From NCBI GenBank assembly GCA_003864495.1, contig ML133461.1, positions 1,022,414 through 1,086,413 of the forward strand: a stretch of DNA of 64,000 nt. The letters run 5' to 3'. The position numbers and the translations under genes are program-made. Source of the stretch: Nemopilema nomurai. Taxonomy: Eukaryota > Cnidaria > Scyphozoa > Rhizostomeae > Rhizostomatidae. Below are positions 1-13,200 of this stretch, piece by piece (position 1 is the first letter of the stretch; each line of letters begins with the position of its first letter). The notes beneath the pieces are model-generated. The model was not told the origin of the DNA, did not search any database, and was given only the letters and a program-made list of their open reading frames with translations.

Positions 1-2375
1 TGTGTAGGGGATAAATGACTTAATGAGTGTTTTCTTAACAGTCGTAACAGTTGCAGAGGGACATCCAACAAATTGCAATGAATGAGTTGGCTGAAGGTTG
101 AACGCTGCAGAGAAAAAATGTTTGATAGCGTTGAGGAAGCCTGTAGCTCTTTCGTTTTTATACGCCTCAAGTATTGCATTGGTTTGGTAGAAGAAAAAGA
201 CAATTTTGATCAGACCACCAGCAAGAGAATTTTGCTCCTTATTCGAGTCAGTTCTTTGTTCATGCTCCTTGACGTCATTTTCAGTTATCTCCAAAACCTC
301 AGCTTCGCTTTCATCGCGTGGCGGCAGTAGCATCTCCTGTCTCTGGTAAAATGCCTTTAGGCACAGCCTTTTCAACGCAGCCAACGATTTCATTCTAAAT
401 GCCTTGACAAGAATAAGGAAAATATCTTGCAGGAAGCAAATAAACAAGGTCAATACCAGCAGACCGACGATGCTTGCTAGCAAAAATACGTTGGACCTGC
501 AGCCACGTTTGTCGAGACAGTCGTTGTTGAAGAAGCTCAGGGTGTAGCCGTTGCTGCATCGTCCACAAAGGGTCCCTTCTCTGTTTCTGCTGCAATCTGT
601 GAGAGAGGAACAGCTGTCCGTTGCTTGACAACAGTAGTCTGAAGGGCAATTGAGCATGAAAACTTTCTTCTGATATATGTAGCCCCAGAAATTTGGCAAA
701 GGCGTTATTTTTCCCTTGCAGACTGCTCCATAGGGGCATGGTTCACACTTTGGTTGATGTATCGTTTTGGCATTGTTGGTGTATCGTGCATAAGCGATGT
801 CTACGCCATATGTATTATCAGGACAACCGATGCAATCAACATTGAGTGTGGCGTTATCTGAAAAAGCGTTTATCAACGTGGCATAAGAGCATTCAAAAAA
901 TGAAGGCCCAGATATGTTTGTTTTTAATTTGTTAGTGTGAGCACGGATTAACTTTCCGCCGGTGCCAGCAGATCTGGTTGCTCTAAATGAGATGTTTAAC
1001 ATCTTAAGGCTTTCGCTGTTAGAAAACAACATGGCGCCCCTCGAATATCCTGCTCCTATGCTGGCCTCAAATTTAGTGTTTTTGATTGCAATCGACTCCA
1101 AATAACCAAAATATAACGAGTTGCCCAAACAAGCGCACGAGTTATTCAAGAACAGGCAATCATTAATGAGAACACGGGATGCACTCGATATTCCACTGAT
1201 GGACATTGCCCCGCCGTTCCCAGTAACGTCGACGTTCCCACAAGTAGTTACTATTTCAGCCCGGTTATTTTGAAACACGCAATGTGACATGCGGATGAGG
1301 GACCTTGCAGAAGCCAACGCGCCAGCTCTGCGCCCAACATTGTCTTTGAAGGTCGTGTTACGTATAGTGATCAGCGACGGGGCGTCTACATCCATTATTG
1401 CAGCAGCTGTCGTTTCGCACTTAAAACCTTGAAAATATGATTCAAATATGTCAATCTCTGCCCAGATATTAGAACGGTAGAATTTTCCCAAAATGAAACC
1501 AATCTGAGGGAATCGCACATGACGGCTCATGTCTGAAATCCATTTCGTGAATAGGACTTTAAATGTGAACCTCGTTGTGGGCTTTAAATACGTTGACTTT
1601 TCGAAAATTGCATATAATCCATATAATGTATTTTCGATAACCGTGTCTACAATAATAAATTGGTGTGGCAACCAACTTGGATTCAAGAATGGGGGGAGCC
1701 ATATCAAACCTGCGTTATAATTTGCTCTTATCGTACAGTTATGAATTTTCATGTGGGTCACGGTGGACGTAACAACAACAAGACTTTTAAGTACATCATC
1801 TCTATTTGATTTGAACTCGAAGAGACAGCTAAAAATGCTAATATCAAGCCACTTAGAAAAAGATAGATAGGTAACTTCATTCAATGTGGAAATTAAAACA
1901 GCATCGTAGAAGGACATGTTGGCAATGGTAAGATTCGTATACGAGTTGGTGGAGGAGGCGTCAAACAAGAACCCTTTAAAACATTGCCGCACACATCGAA
2001 TCGTCGCAGTTCCGTTGTACGAAGCGAAGGTTATACTGAGCTGTTTTCTGTTTAGCCGGATAATTTGGTCGATTAAAACATCCCCCATGCCACCATCAGT
2101 GTAGAAAACAGAGGTAGGGAAAACGAAATTCTCAACGGCAAAGTTGATGGAACGACAAGGCTGTTGCTTTGAGGAGCAGTTTGATGAGTCATTTCCACTT
2201 GGTGACACATATACTTTCTCGACGTGGCTGCCTAGAAATGTATAAATGATAAGACACTCACTCTTTTCGGGGTACAATCTGTCCTCATTCCGATCAATTA
2301 GGGGATGGTGGAAAAGAATAATGGAATAGTTTGCAAAAGTTGAACTGATGATTAAGATAACTGGGATAGACTGTG
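1..2375 (-). CDS. beta-helix repeat, Cys-rich, transmembrane receptor-like protein (3'-incomplete)
   Basis: One frame stays open on the minus strand from about 2375 to the window edge (about 790 codons). From the N-terminal side it reads a hydrophobic stretch, then VYVSPSGNDSSNC near 2205, then about 450 residues of Asn/Phe-rich repeats such as IRNTTFKDN and VLINDCLFLNNS, the look of a right-handed parallel beta-helix. A Cys-rich part follows (CIGCPDNTYG near 830, CEPCPYGAVC near 730, GTLCGRCSNGYTLSFF near 560), then a membrane segment SNVFLLASIVGLLVLTLFIC near 490 and a cytoplasmic-looking acidic tail continuing off the window. No ATG opens the frame; the AG at 2376-2377 is a likely acceptor, so an upstream exon should supply the start. 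From memory, cnidarian genomes carry many such uncharacterised proteins, probably at the cell surface. Ligand and function are unknown. Confidence 0.8.
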
Positions 2376-4271
2376 CTGCAAAGTGACCACATGTTCAACT
2401 TTAAGATATGCTTGCTGCCTTTCCAAAACCCAAAGAAGTAATGCGAAAGTGATTGCATACAGGGTGACTCACCCGTCTAGACTACACTTTAGTGGTGGGG
2501 ATGATGGCTTGGCAAAGGATATGTAAGTTCATAACATAAATCGGAGCCAAAACAATGAAAACATTTGCAATGAAACCAGTTCCATAAGGCAGAAAGGTCC
2601 TTTCTTGGTATACTTACTACTTCTGTTCTACAGTCAACAATTGGGTAAGAGACAAGCACAGGTGCAATAGCCTACTTGGCACCACCATCTCAGAAATCTG
2701 TCTTTGGGTGTGGCTCACAAATAAAAACAAGCCTCTCCTCACTTTGATGTGTCAGATTTGCTAAAACCTGTACCATACCAGCCAGAAGGGTAATCCGGGG
2801 TAGGGGCAGTCACCACCCACTGATAGCGTATAGGTGTCTGAGATAGCGATAACAAGGCATCGAAAGAGTATTTTGAATCAAAGACGATTGGCATAGAGCG
2901 TCCTTGTGGTAAAGGGATTTCCACCACAATCACTTATGTTCAGCAAAGAACTTTATAATATGAAGAGCTCAGTACTGGAAAATACTAAATTACTTTATAA
3001 GCCCCTCAGGAATGGGCGTGGTTCCCATCATCTACGTAATTATTAATTCCTTTGATGACCCAAAAGCAAAATTTCTAGGCATGTTTTGACAATATTATCA
3101 GGCATATGGAACCATTAGTTTCTCGATTCTACAAAGTACGAATGTATCGAGATAAGAACGCAGTGCATATATGCAATAAAACACTGAGATTCATTGTCGA
3201 GCTGTTCAATCTGCTTCAAATACTGGCTTTAAAAAAGCTTTATTGCTCTCCAATCTACTGAGACAAATGATAACGAAAAGTGCTAGCTGAAGTGCGGGCA
3301 GTGACACCCATGAAACTGGTGTTTTTCATTCGAGAAAAAGTGTTTAGAAACTCGTTGAAAATTACTAAGCTATCATCCTAAGTTGACAGTAATTGACCAC
3401 CAGTCAACTGAGGTTGGAATCCTGAATCAACTAGACTTTACTAGGTGAAGACCAAAGTTAATCCATGGTTTTTTGAATCAAATACATTACATTGCTCTTG
3501 TTGTATGTCATTAAGCGGCTTTAAAATGATGACTGATAATAATAACATAGCAATAATAATAATACAAATATTTACAGAGGAAGGCCGTAGAAACTCAAGA
3601 GTTTCATGAGGGTCCTCTAAAATGATTAATTTAACGAGTATGATTGAACGCGAGGCAATTAGAATAACTAATTGAGTGTGATTTAATAATGCACAATTCT
3701 GTAAACTGAAGATTTTAAAATTACCTTCCACCAAACCGAAGAAGAAAATCCAAGAAAGCTGGATTAAGCGAGCTTTTAACATCAAAGCCATTGTAACTAC
3801 TTTGACCAACATACAAGAAGCAGGTACACTCAATGTATTTCTCTTCTATTTCCCTTACTATTATTGTTGTCTAATCGAAAGTGAGACAGCATGCTTTCCA
3901 AAGCCGGATACCCTATTAAGGAAGTATGAGTAATGCTTGGCTGTTATTTTGATTCTTTATGTTTCTTAGGTATGGAAAGTGAAAGAAACATGGGCACGGC
4001 ATTGAACTCTGGAGATTATATTGGCTTTGATCAGTGAAATGACCTCACCCGTGAAATGATAATACCATAGAGATAATACTGAAACTCATTGTGGTTCATG
4101 TACGTAAAACCACAATGGCGTGGGTTGTAGCTAAAAGAGAGGCAAGAAAGAAAATAACAAGCCAATTTGACATGTGCAGACGTTCAAAAAATATCCTATG
4201 TACAGCATCGTAAACTAAACTAAAGTGGACCCTGCACAAACACAGTAAAATATCACACAATTTTTTGCCCT
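2376..4271. other. intergenic stretch with one exon-like open frame
   Basis: No gene chain could be built here. The only coding-looking block is an open minus frame at 2739-2933 with an even amino-acid mix (contains WVVTAPTPDYPSGWYGTGF) and a possible GTGAGG donor just before its stop. It could be an unplaced exon of the beta-helix or EF-hand gene, but its phase fits neither. The rest is AT-rich with no recognised repeat. Confidence 0.4.
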
Positions 4272-7200
4272 CTAGGGCTTTCCATACTCGAACTGCGCAT
4301 ACTCATTGATCATGTCACAAAATCCAATGTAATTAAAGTCGTGCTTGCCTCCGATCATAATGTCAAACTTTTTGTACAAGACATCAAATTCCCTGGCACT
4401 GACAAGTGAGCCAAGCTCCAGCTCACTTAAGACCCGGTGAAACTGGGACCTCGAGACTGATCCATTGTGAACGCGATCATAGTCTTCAAAGAGGGGGAAT
4501 ATCTGCAACCAAAACAGGATGAAGATGGTAAGTCAAAAAGCGATTGCTTATACAGGCTTATGTTTACACAGAGCCTAGAGCATATGATTTAAATTTCGAT
4601 GGCAAATTTTTTTATCATAAAATCAATTCTTTGCCACGCATCTTAAACACATGGAGAGCAAACACGTTAGTGAAACATGTAAGGCCCCTAAACAAAAAGC
4701 TTGCTACTATTCGAAGGTGACACGTGCTGCAAACAGTACACAGCCTTGACGCCCAACTATGAAAGGAAAGACAGCAGTGAAGACATACCACAAGCACGTG
4801 AGTGCGAGTTCATTGTACCTTTCCGATATTGCTTCACCGTGTTATCAAAAGTAGAAGCTCACATAATGAAGGTCTAAGGCAGCTATAATGAATAATGATG
4901 CGATGAATTGTCAAACGTGACAATAGTGACAGTGACAAACGTGGCCCTACCTGAATTCGCCTGATCCTCACTCTGTCCGCCAATCTGTGCATTACTGTCT
5001 CCAACATGCTCTCCGCGTTCTCCGCCAGTTTGTTGTTTTCGCTGTCCGGTGGTGGCCGGAACTGTTTTACATCGTAGAGAGGGTTCTTTTCCAGACCTTA
5101 TCAAGGCAATTTTCGAAAAACCAAATCAAAAAGCAGAACGCAACCAAGCCGGGAGATGTGATAGCTTCTAGTACGCAAGCTCTTTTGGTAAGCGCGATTT
5201 CGCTGTCAGCAAAGGGGCAAAGAGGAGGGATTTTACAGATAAACGCTTCATGTAGAACATCTTTTTACGATGCAGCAACTCCATCATCTACATCTTCTGT
5301 GATCATTCTGTGCCATACCCACAAGCGATCAAAAGCCATAGCAGCGCAGTAACTGACATGGAGTTCAACGCAACGCGTGTGCCATTAAAAACGCATTTTC
5401 CTGTCTGCGGTTTAATATTCGATGGCATACCGGGAGACAGGATGGATGCTTTTCGGAGCGGACAACCCCGTTGTTCAGAATGGTAGCCAATAACATTTTT
5501 ATTTGCGCCCCTTCTCAAACCGCATGTAATCAACTTGCATTATGACCAAGCGGTGGTCCTGAAACACTTTTCCCGTTTTTACATTTTATAGACCATTCAG
5601 GTTGTGTTGACCGTTTAGTTGATCACTTTGGCTAAACAATCAATGCACATGTTTGAGTTGAATTGGATTGCATTGTATTTTAAATCGGGCGATTTATGAT
5701 TTACTTTAACAGATTTCAAAGGTAGCACAGGCTGTTTAGAGCGATACTTGATCCAAAAAATTTTTGGTGAAAACATTTTCACAGCAATACAATTCTATAA
5801 AATCTATTGCCTATTTCAAAAGGTGTGTATCTAGTTTGGACATCAAGCCACCAAGGGTTTGTAGGTTGCTGAGTTTTTTAAGGGGCGTTAGTGCGAACTA
5901 TCATTGGGTCGAATTTAGACCTTGTTACACCACCCTTGGTCGGTTTCACAACAGCGTGAAACAATTGGCCTAATTTTCTCGATACACAATTTTTCAATGA
6001 ATAAAAAACACTGATGAATTATCCACAAAACAAGAAGGCTTTTATTGGCAAACGCACCAACCTAAATGTTCAGCAATTGAGCCTGAAGCTACAAGCCCAA
6101 TACAAAATACAACACAAGTAATGGTCGTACCTTTAACGGTGAAAACACTCTCAACATCATCGCAAAAGTTGGTGTAATCGACGTAATCAGGATAATTTGG
6201 TGATTCATAGCTATAGGAAGAAAGCAAAATGATGTATAAAAATTAGAGAAAGGAAGTATATTGTGTAAGTTCGAAAAATTCATAAAGAATGACAAAGTTT
6301 GGAATTAGTGTCCTCTGTGCGTTATCATCATAAAACAAATCGAGAAGAAAAAAGGTAATAACGAAAATGAACAATGTGTAGCAGTGTGACATGCACTTTA
6401 GGAGGACGCAAAACATCATTTCTGGCGAAACCGAAAAAACTTGTCAATAAACCGTTTGCTGTCGAGAGTATTATGCTTCGAGATAAATGAGAATGATGAA
6501 TGAGAATGATGAATAAGGTCGTTTAATGAGAATGATAAATGGGGGGTATGTATCAACGTACAATTTCATTAGATCCTCGACCTCGGATTTGACGAGGCCC
6601 AACTGGCAAAGATCAACTGCCCGGGGAAAGACGCTTTTCAGTAACCGTCCGGTCCGGAGCTTGTCATAATCCCGCATGAACTCTTCGACTCGGATTCTCT
6701 CCTTCACGACTTTGGTCCTTATCTTGTTCATGACGTGCATGATACCAGCACTGCCAGAATCCTTGATCTCTTTCTTGTTAACGATGTCCAGTTCCTTCAA
6801 TCGTTCGATGTATTTATTCTCGGTTTTCTCAGAAGGCTGTAGGTCTTCCAGGAAACTGACGTAATTGAACCCGGTGTCATCTGAGTATTTCTCAATAATA
6901 ACAGCCATCTCTTCTTTACTGGCACTCAAACAGAGCGAAGTGAGACACTGGCAAAACTGGGACTTGGTGACGTAGCCTTTGTTATGCCTGGAAACAGACG
7001 AAAATGAATGCCGTTGTCACAAGACTTAAATTATGAGTTCCTAGGACCAATCCTCTTGCTTCTTTACTAAAGCCGAAGGGAAAATGAAAATACAAGATTC
7101 TAGTTGAATGCGATAGGTCCGATATGATACTTTTAGCTTTGTGAGACTCTTTTCGCTTTTCTTGTCTAATCATTGTTTAAGGCACAATGCTTCAGAACAA

Positions 7201-10200
7201 AATTTCAAACATTAAGCAGTCTATCTCACAGTCTTAAGAAACAAAACTAACCATGCAAATAGATTTATACAGTTCACAGGGCTCGTAAGTTGGATAAGTG
7301 ATACTTTTACGCAGTAGCATTTCGCATTAATACCATAATTAAAAAGCTGCAGCTTTTCACACAGATACAAAAGTAACGATGAAGCTCACGATTTAGTATC
7401 TACCAAAAAAATCTGACCACCAGCAAGCGAGCTTTTGTGCTGACTCGAAAATGCTGCCTACCTGTCGAAATCCTGAAAGCACGGCTTGGCAAGCACCCTT
7501 CTCTGCTTTGCGATTTCTTGCATTCTTGACATGGTCGAGTCCAGAAGCTGTTTTTTCTCGACCGACGTACCCTGCCAGTTCATTGTACCCGGCTTCTGCA
7601 TAACAAATTCTTTGGATGCGGCGACAGTATATCTTGGGTTCTTCTCCAGACCCCTTTTCGTGAACACTGCAATGGTGGACAGACTTAAATCATCACATCA
7701 ACTCGATCTTTCGGTGTAGTGAGGGCTATAGGATTCTGCTTAACTCGAAGGCTCAAAATTGCTACAGCATCGTCTAAGGATTATCAAGTCTATCAAGAAG
7801 CCTAAAGCAATTTTATGAGGTAATAATACAGGAGTTTGCATAATAGGATAGATGAGTTAAAGCCAAAAAGCAGGTAGTCTTGCAATATTAGCCATAAATG
7901 ACCTACAGGGATTATAAGAAATGCCAAAACTCGATAAACTTAACATATTCTGTCAGAACAAGTTAGATTTGGTATCACCAGATTTCCTTTATTGTACATT
8001 CACTAATGCTAAATGTCAGCGATTTATTACGATGTGTACCAACGGAGCAAACAGCAACCGTATATAGGGAAGAAAATGTCATAACACTTGCCTATCTCAA
8101 TATCAAGCAAAAATTCATTCCACAAAACGTTTCCAGATCTTTTTGGATCCGCATACGCCTGGGCCAAACATTTGAATTCAGCTTCGCTAAAATAAGAGCC
8201 CATTGCACTTAGGCCCATTCGAAATCGGCTCTCACTGATGGACCCGTGTCGAAGTGGGTCGAAATCTTGAAAGAACTCTTCAATCTGAGAAAAAATAATT
8301 TAACAGCCTCAATGATGAAATCAATGCATCTGACGCTAAGAGCAAAAATACACAGCTACTAGATGATCGAAAAAAAACTGTAAAAAGTGCTCGTCTGAAG
8401 GTTAAGATTGCAAAGACCATCAAAGTCCTAAACAGCCTAGGATGTGCCATGATTTTTACAAGATATTGGAAATTTCGTCAGCAAAATTTCTTGTACATGT
8501 TTCTAAAACATAGACAGTCAAATTTACAAGTTTTCATTTTCAAGGCAATCTTGACATGGATAAAGGAAATCAATTAAATTCGGCCAAACTGCCGCTCTTG
8601 TGTAGGACTGAACTTCTGTTGCTGAAAGGAACGCATTATGCAAGTCAAACGGAAGGGCCAGTAATATCTCGAAAAGTAGCCCTTACATTGTTATACTTCA
8701 GTTTTAGAGTCAACTATGTAGCACTTGATGATATTCATTGATACAGTAACTGAGTAATAAGACCAAAATACGCACTAACATGGGCTTTAAATTCCATCAA
8801 GGAGTTCGACACGGGACCAGCACATTAAATGAATCAAGCCTCGGTCTAGTTTTCCAGTATTGTTATTTGGAAGAGAACAGCACCAAGCACTGGATAGAAA
8901 TAATCATCAATACAAGGGGAACGCCAATGTTAAAATGCGGATGTTACCCTCAAACTGTTGACCAAAACGTGATGGCGGATCCGTCCAATCACTTCCTGCA
9001 AATCAGCAACTTCTGTTGAGTACGCTGTGGGTGTTCCTGGAGCATTGGAAGACCTATAATGAAAGTTAAGTGGCAATAGTAATTACATCCTCAAGAACTA
9101 CGCAAGAATTTCCAAAAGGAGTCTTAGTCACAACGGTGCTCCACCTCAGTTAAATTTCGTTGCGAACACCTATCTACTCTAAAAGAAAAAGGCGGGATGG
9201 TTGCATACCTTTGTGTGGACGTGTCTTGCTTGAGTTCAGCAGTTCCTACGTACTCTAAAAAGCAGATGCACAATAATTATTTAGGAAGTACGATCTAGTA
9301 ATGTAGCGTAGCACACAGTGAATATACATGCGCGTGTACGTATGCGTGTGAGTGTGCGTGTGAGTGTGCGTGTTTGTTTAATGTGTGAACGTTTTTCAGA
9401 AGAAAAATGTTGCCTATGCGATGAGTGAAATATTTGAAAAGAGCCTCTTGGCAACCTTCTGAAAGCTCAGTATAGAAAAGTGCAATGGAGAACAAGTGTC
9501 GCGAAGCAGAGATACCTACCTGAATCGATGGCTTGAATGAAGGCTGGGTAATACACATCCCCACCGCAGTCAAACTTTCGAGCCAAAAGCTACAAATGCA
9601 AACATGCATAAATAACAAGCAACCAAGTACATTTACATTAACATATGATGAAGATTACTGCTTGATGTTTGCCACAAACGTCTCAATGTTGTTTATGCAA
9701 ATCCCAACTACATTTTTTAAAATATATTTGTAAATGCAAACTGTCAAATATCTGCTTTCTAAAGACTGAAAAGGACTTTTGATTGATAGATTATAGATTG
9801 AAAGGCGGCCATGGAAGGCGGCCATGGATCGGAACGCGTGGAAGAAACTGACCGAAAGTGCCCAGCAACAAGCTGACTGATGATGATAGATTGAAAAGGA
9901 AAACATGAAAAAGACTTCTGATTGAAGCAACGAATGTAGGCAGGAAATACAGCACAATGTGATAACAACCATAATAAAGATACTCTAGGTGTTAAGACTT
10001 AGGAGATAATTGATCTAACCGCAATTTTATTGTGAATGTAGGGCAGACGCAGCCTCACATGCACTATATCATAGCTAAAGTAATCTACAAATGGAAGAAG
10101 AATTGACGATGCAGATTATTTCAACATTCACCAAGAGGCAAGCATTAATGGCTGACTTTGCAACAAGGACATTCTGGCTATGTCCTCTCGGCATAGAACA

Positions 10201-13200
10201 ACACATACCTCTAGATCTGCTTGCGATACGTCTAGCCCAACCATGTGAAGCATCCGGCTAAACTGGGTTTTAGTGATGCTGCGAGTGTATCCCTTTGCCT
10301 GAATAACAATCAGCGAATTTCTTTTATAAGGTGTATAGTAAGAGCGTTGAAGTAGAAGACTTAACATGAAAACCAAGAGTCAATCACAGCCTCCACCTCT
10401 GCTAGAGGAAAGAGACTAAGCAAGTGAGTTTATGGTCTATATAGATAAGTACAAAGTATTCCCTACAGTGAGTACAAAGACATGATATGATGACCAGCTA
10501 TAGGATCAATTATGGATCCTTGAAGAACAACATTGCTCATAAACCATATGCTTATCTATGCAAATATCTAAGCACTAACTCAAAGCCAGTTGCACCAGAG
10601 AGACGTACTGTATTAGAAATTCAAATAAAGCAAGTGTTGAGATAAAATTTGTTCGTTTGAGTTCACAAAATACGAGAGCTGGCAAGTGTGGTTAACACTT
10701 AAGAAGAAATTAATTAGTGTTTCTGATTGTTTTTAAATTTGTACAAAATTTTACTGAAATGCCTAGGATTTTCAACTTTGATTGGGACATGCAAGGACAG
10801 ACAGAAAAAAACAGGTAGAAACCTTTCGAAGCAGATATGTCATAGGTTAGTTGAGCCTTTGGGCTGCTTGTTATTAACGAAGAAGTGATCATAACAGATG
10901 TTTTGCAAATAAAAGCATTCATTTCAACTCTTCGAAAAATTCTAGAAAATTTCTTAAGAATAAACAATACCAGATAGAAATATGACACACCAATCGTCGA
11001 GATAGATAAAAAAGGTGGTCCATTTTAATTAATACGCACCCTATCAAAATCCTTAAAGTATGGGTAAATCATCAGCCTTTTCTTCTGTACTATATTTCGC
11101 AGATTTGCCAAAACAGACATGACAATCTCTTCTTCGGCTGGAGACAGCGTATTTGGTACCTATAAACAACAAAATATAATTAAAGTTGCAGCACCACACT
11201 AACGTAAGGAATAAATTTCAACTCAGACGCCATACTGCATATGGTCAAAATAAGAGCTTATTCAGTGCCCATGACATTATCTGACTTTATGCCAATGATG
11301 GTTGAAACGTAGCCGCCCCCACAAAAAGCTTTTTTCTGAAAGTTTAATCTGGAAGCTTAAACATTGTCACATGCAGCTAGAGCGCTAATGAATAAGAAGG
11401 CCTACAGTTTTGCTTGTTCGTTTAAGATAACTGTCCAAGGCAAGCCCTCAATGCATATTTCCTCCCTTATTTTGTATTTTTTTCCACGTATTAGAATTTA
11501 TAGATCCAGGTCAAGGTGCAATGTTTCTTACGAAAAGGCATTCCCCGTAAACAAATCAATTTCACAAGGAAGACAAGGAAGGAAAACAAGAGACTTACTT
11601 TTGCGAGCTCACCAACTTGAGGACGATAGATAACAGCTGTAGGGTTCTTCTCCAAATGCGGTATTGTAAAAGCTTGAAAGGGTGATGGAATGGGTGCTTG
11701 AACGATTTACACTTAAAACTGATAATAAAATGCTCTAAATCATGATTAGACACTTAAGAGGAATGGCATTGGATTTAACTTCTACCGAGAGAAAAGGCAA
11801 GGCAGCTTTTCAAATGATATAACAACTGAGCTCGTTTTATGCCTATCTACATTGAAGTGCCTACAAACTCGTTGGTAGCACATTTCTTTTTCTGTAACTA
11901 CGAAGATTTCCTTTTCGCAAATAGCTTATGCGAGGGAAGAAAGGGGAAAAACTTGCAGAATTGAGAATAATGCTGTGAAATTTTAGATTCGAAAATATAT
12001 AGGAAAACACATAAATATGGATTTGGATTGCAAAATCATAAAACTGCAACCGAATCTACCAGCATGGTTATAATTTTAGCACTTTTTCTGGAAAATGCTT
12101 TAAGCATTATGTTTAAGATTCTCTTGTAAGATTTTATAGCGCTACCAATAGCTATACATTTCTTTGATAAAAGAAACCTTGGTGAAAATTGAAAGGAGTC
12201 TTTACCGTTTTCCATTGCATCACAAAACTCCTTGTACCTGACTCTTCCGTCAGGCATTTTGTAATAGCTCACTAGCAGCTGAATCTCATCTCTTGCTAAA
12301 CCTGCTTGAGCTCCACAGCAAAGCGACAAACCACAGATGAACTACAAACAAGTTGCAGTGATACTAATCAAACTTTTTAATAGATCTTGACAGCTTATGA
12401 AGTAAAGAAATGTAGCTTGCAACTTTCAGTATTAGGCCCCATGACATCACCAAGCAATGTTTAGCCTTAGACATTTGAATGACGATTGCATTGGGTGTAA
12501 AATCGGAGCTGCAGCTGGAAATCATTTTTACCTATGCAGCTACGTACTTCCTTGCCATGTTTTCCTACAAATGCTCAACAAATATTGTTTGAAATGAAGT
12601 TTTGCATCCAGCGAGATAACAAATAAAACTGCCGAGGAAAATCTCAAATCTATAAGGACGCTATTTAAAGGTCGATAAGCTATGACATTGATTTAATACA
12701 ACATGCGAAAAGATTATTACAAATATTATTTTCTAGCGTTGATTTTGCAGCGTCTACATAAGGCAATATGATAGCATACGCAATAAATGAACTGCCAAGC
12801 AAAAATAATTATTTTTTTGTCGACAAAATGCTTGAGAAATGCTAAGGCACTTGCTGCTGGCAAATATAGTTGATGACAAATATCACGTTTACCTGATTTT
12901 CTGTTATAATTCCACTTCGTAACTTATCATGATCTTTGAAGAACTCTGTCGTTCGGATTCCGTTTTTGTGGACAGCAACAAGAATCTTATCAAATACCAC
13001 TTTCAAATCGGATCCCTTTCCTGACTAAAAGAGATAAATGAAGCAATTCGAGAACAGTTGGCAATAAACAGTTGACAAAAAATGATTGCTTTAAGCAGAT
13101 TTATCTATATCTTAACCTTATACCTGACATATATCAAACTAGGTGCTCATAAGGAAGAACTGTTTTATTTAAATATGCAAAAGAGTAGGAAAGAAACCAA

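Noticed and set aside
395..739. 114-codon minus frame
   Set aside because: Shadow of the beta-helix receptor exon, whose correct frame gives the Cys-rich and membrane sequence across the same bases.
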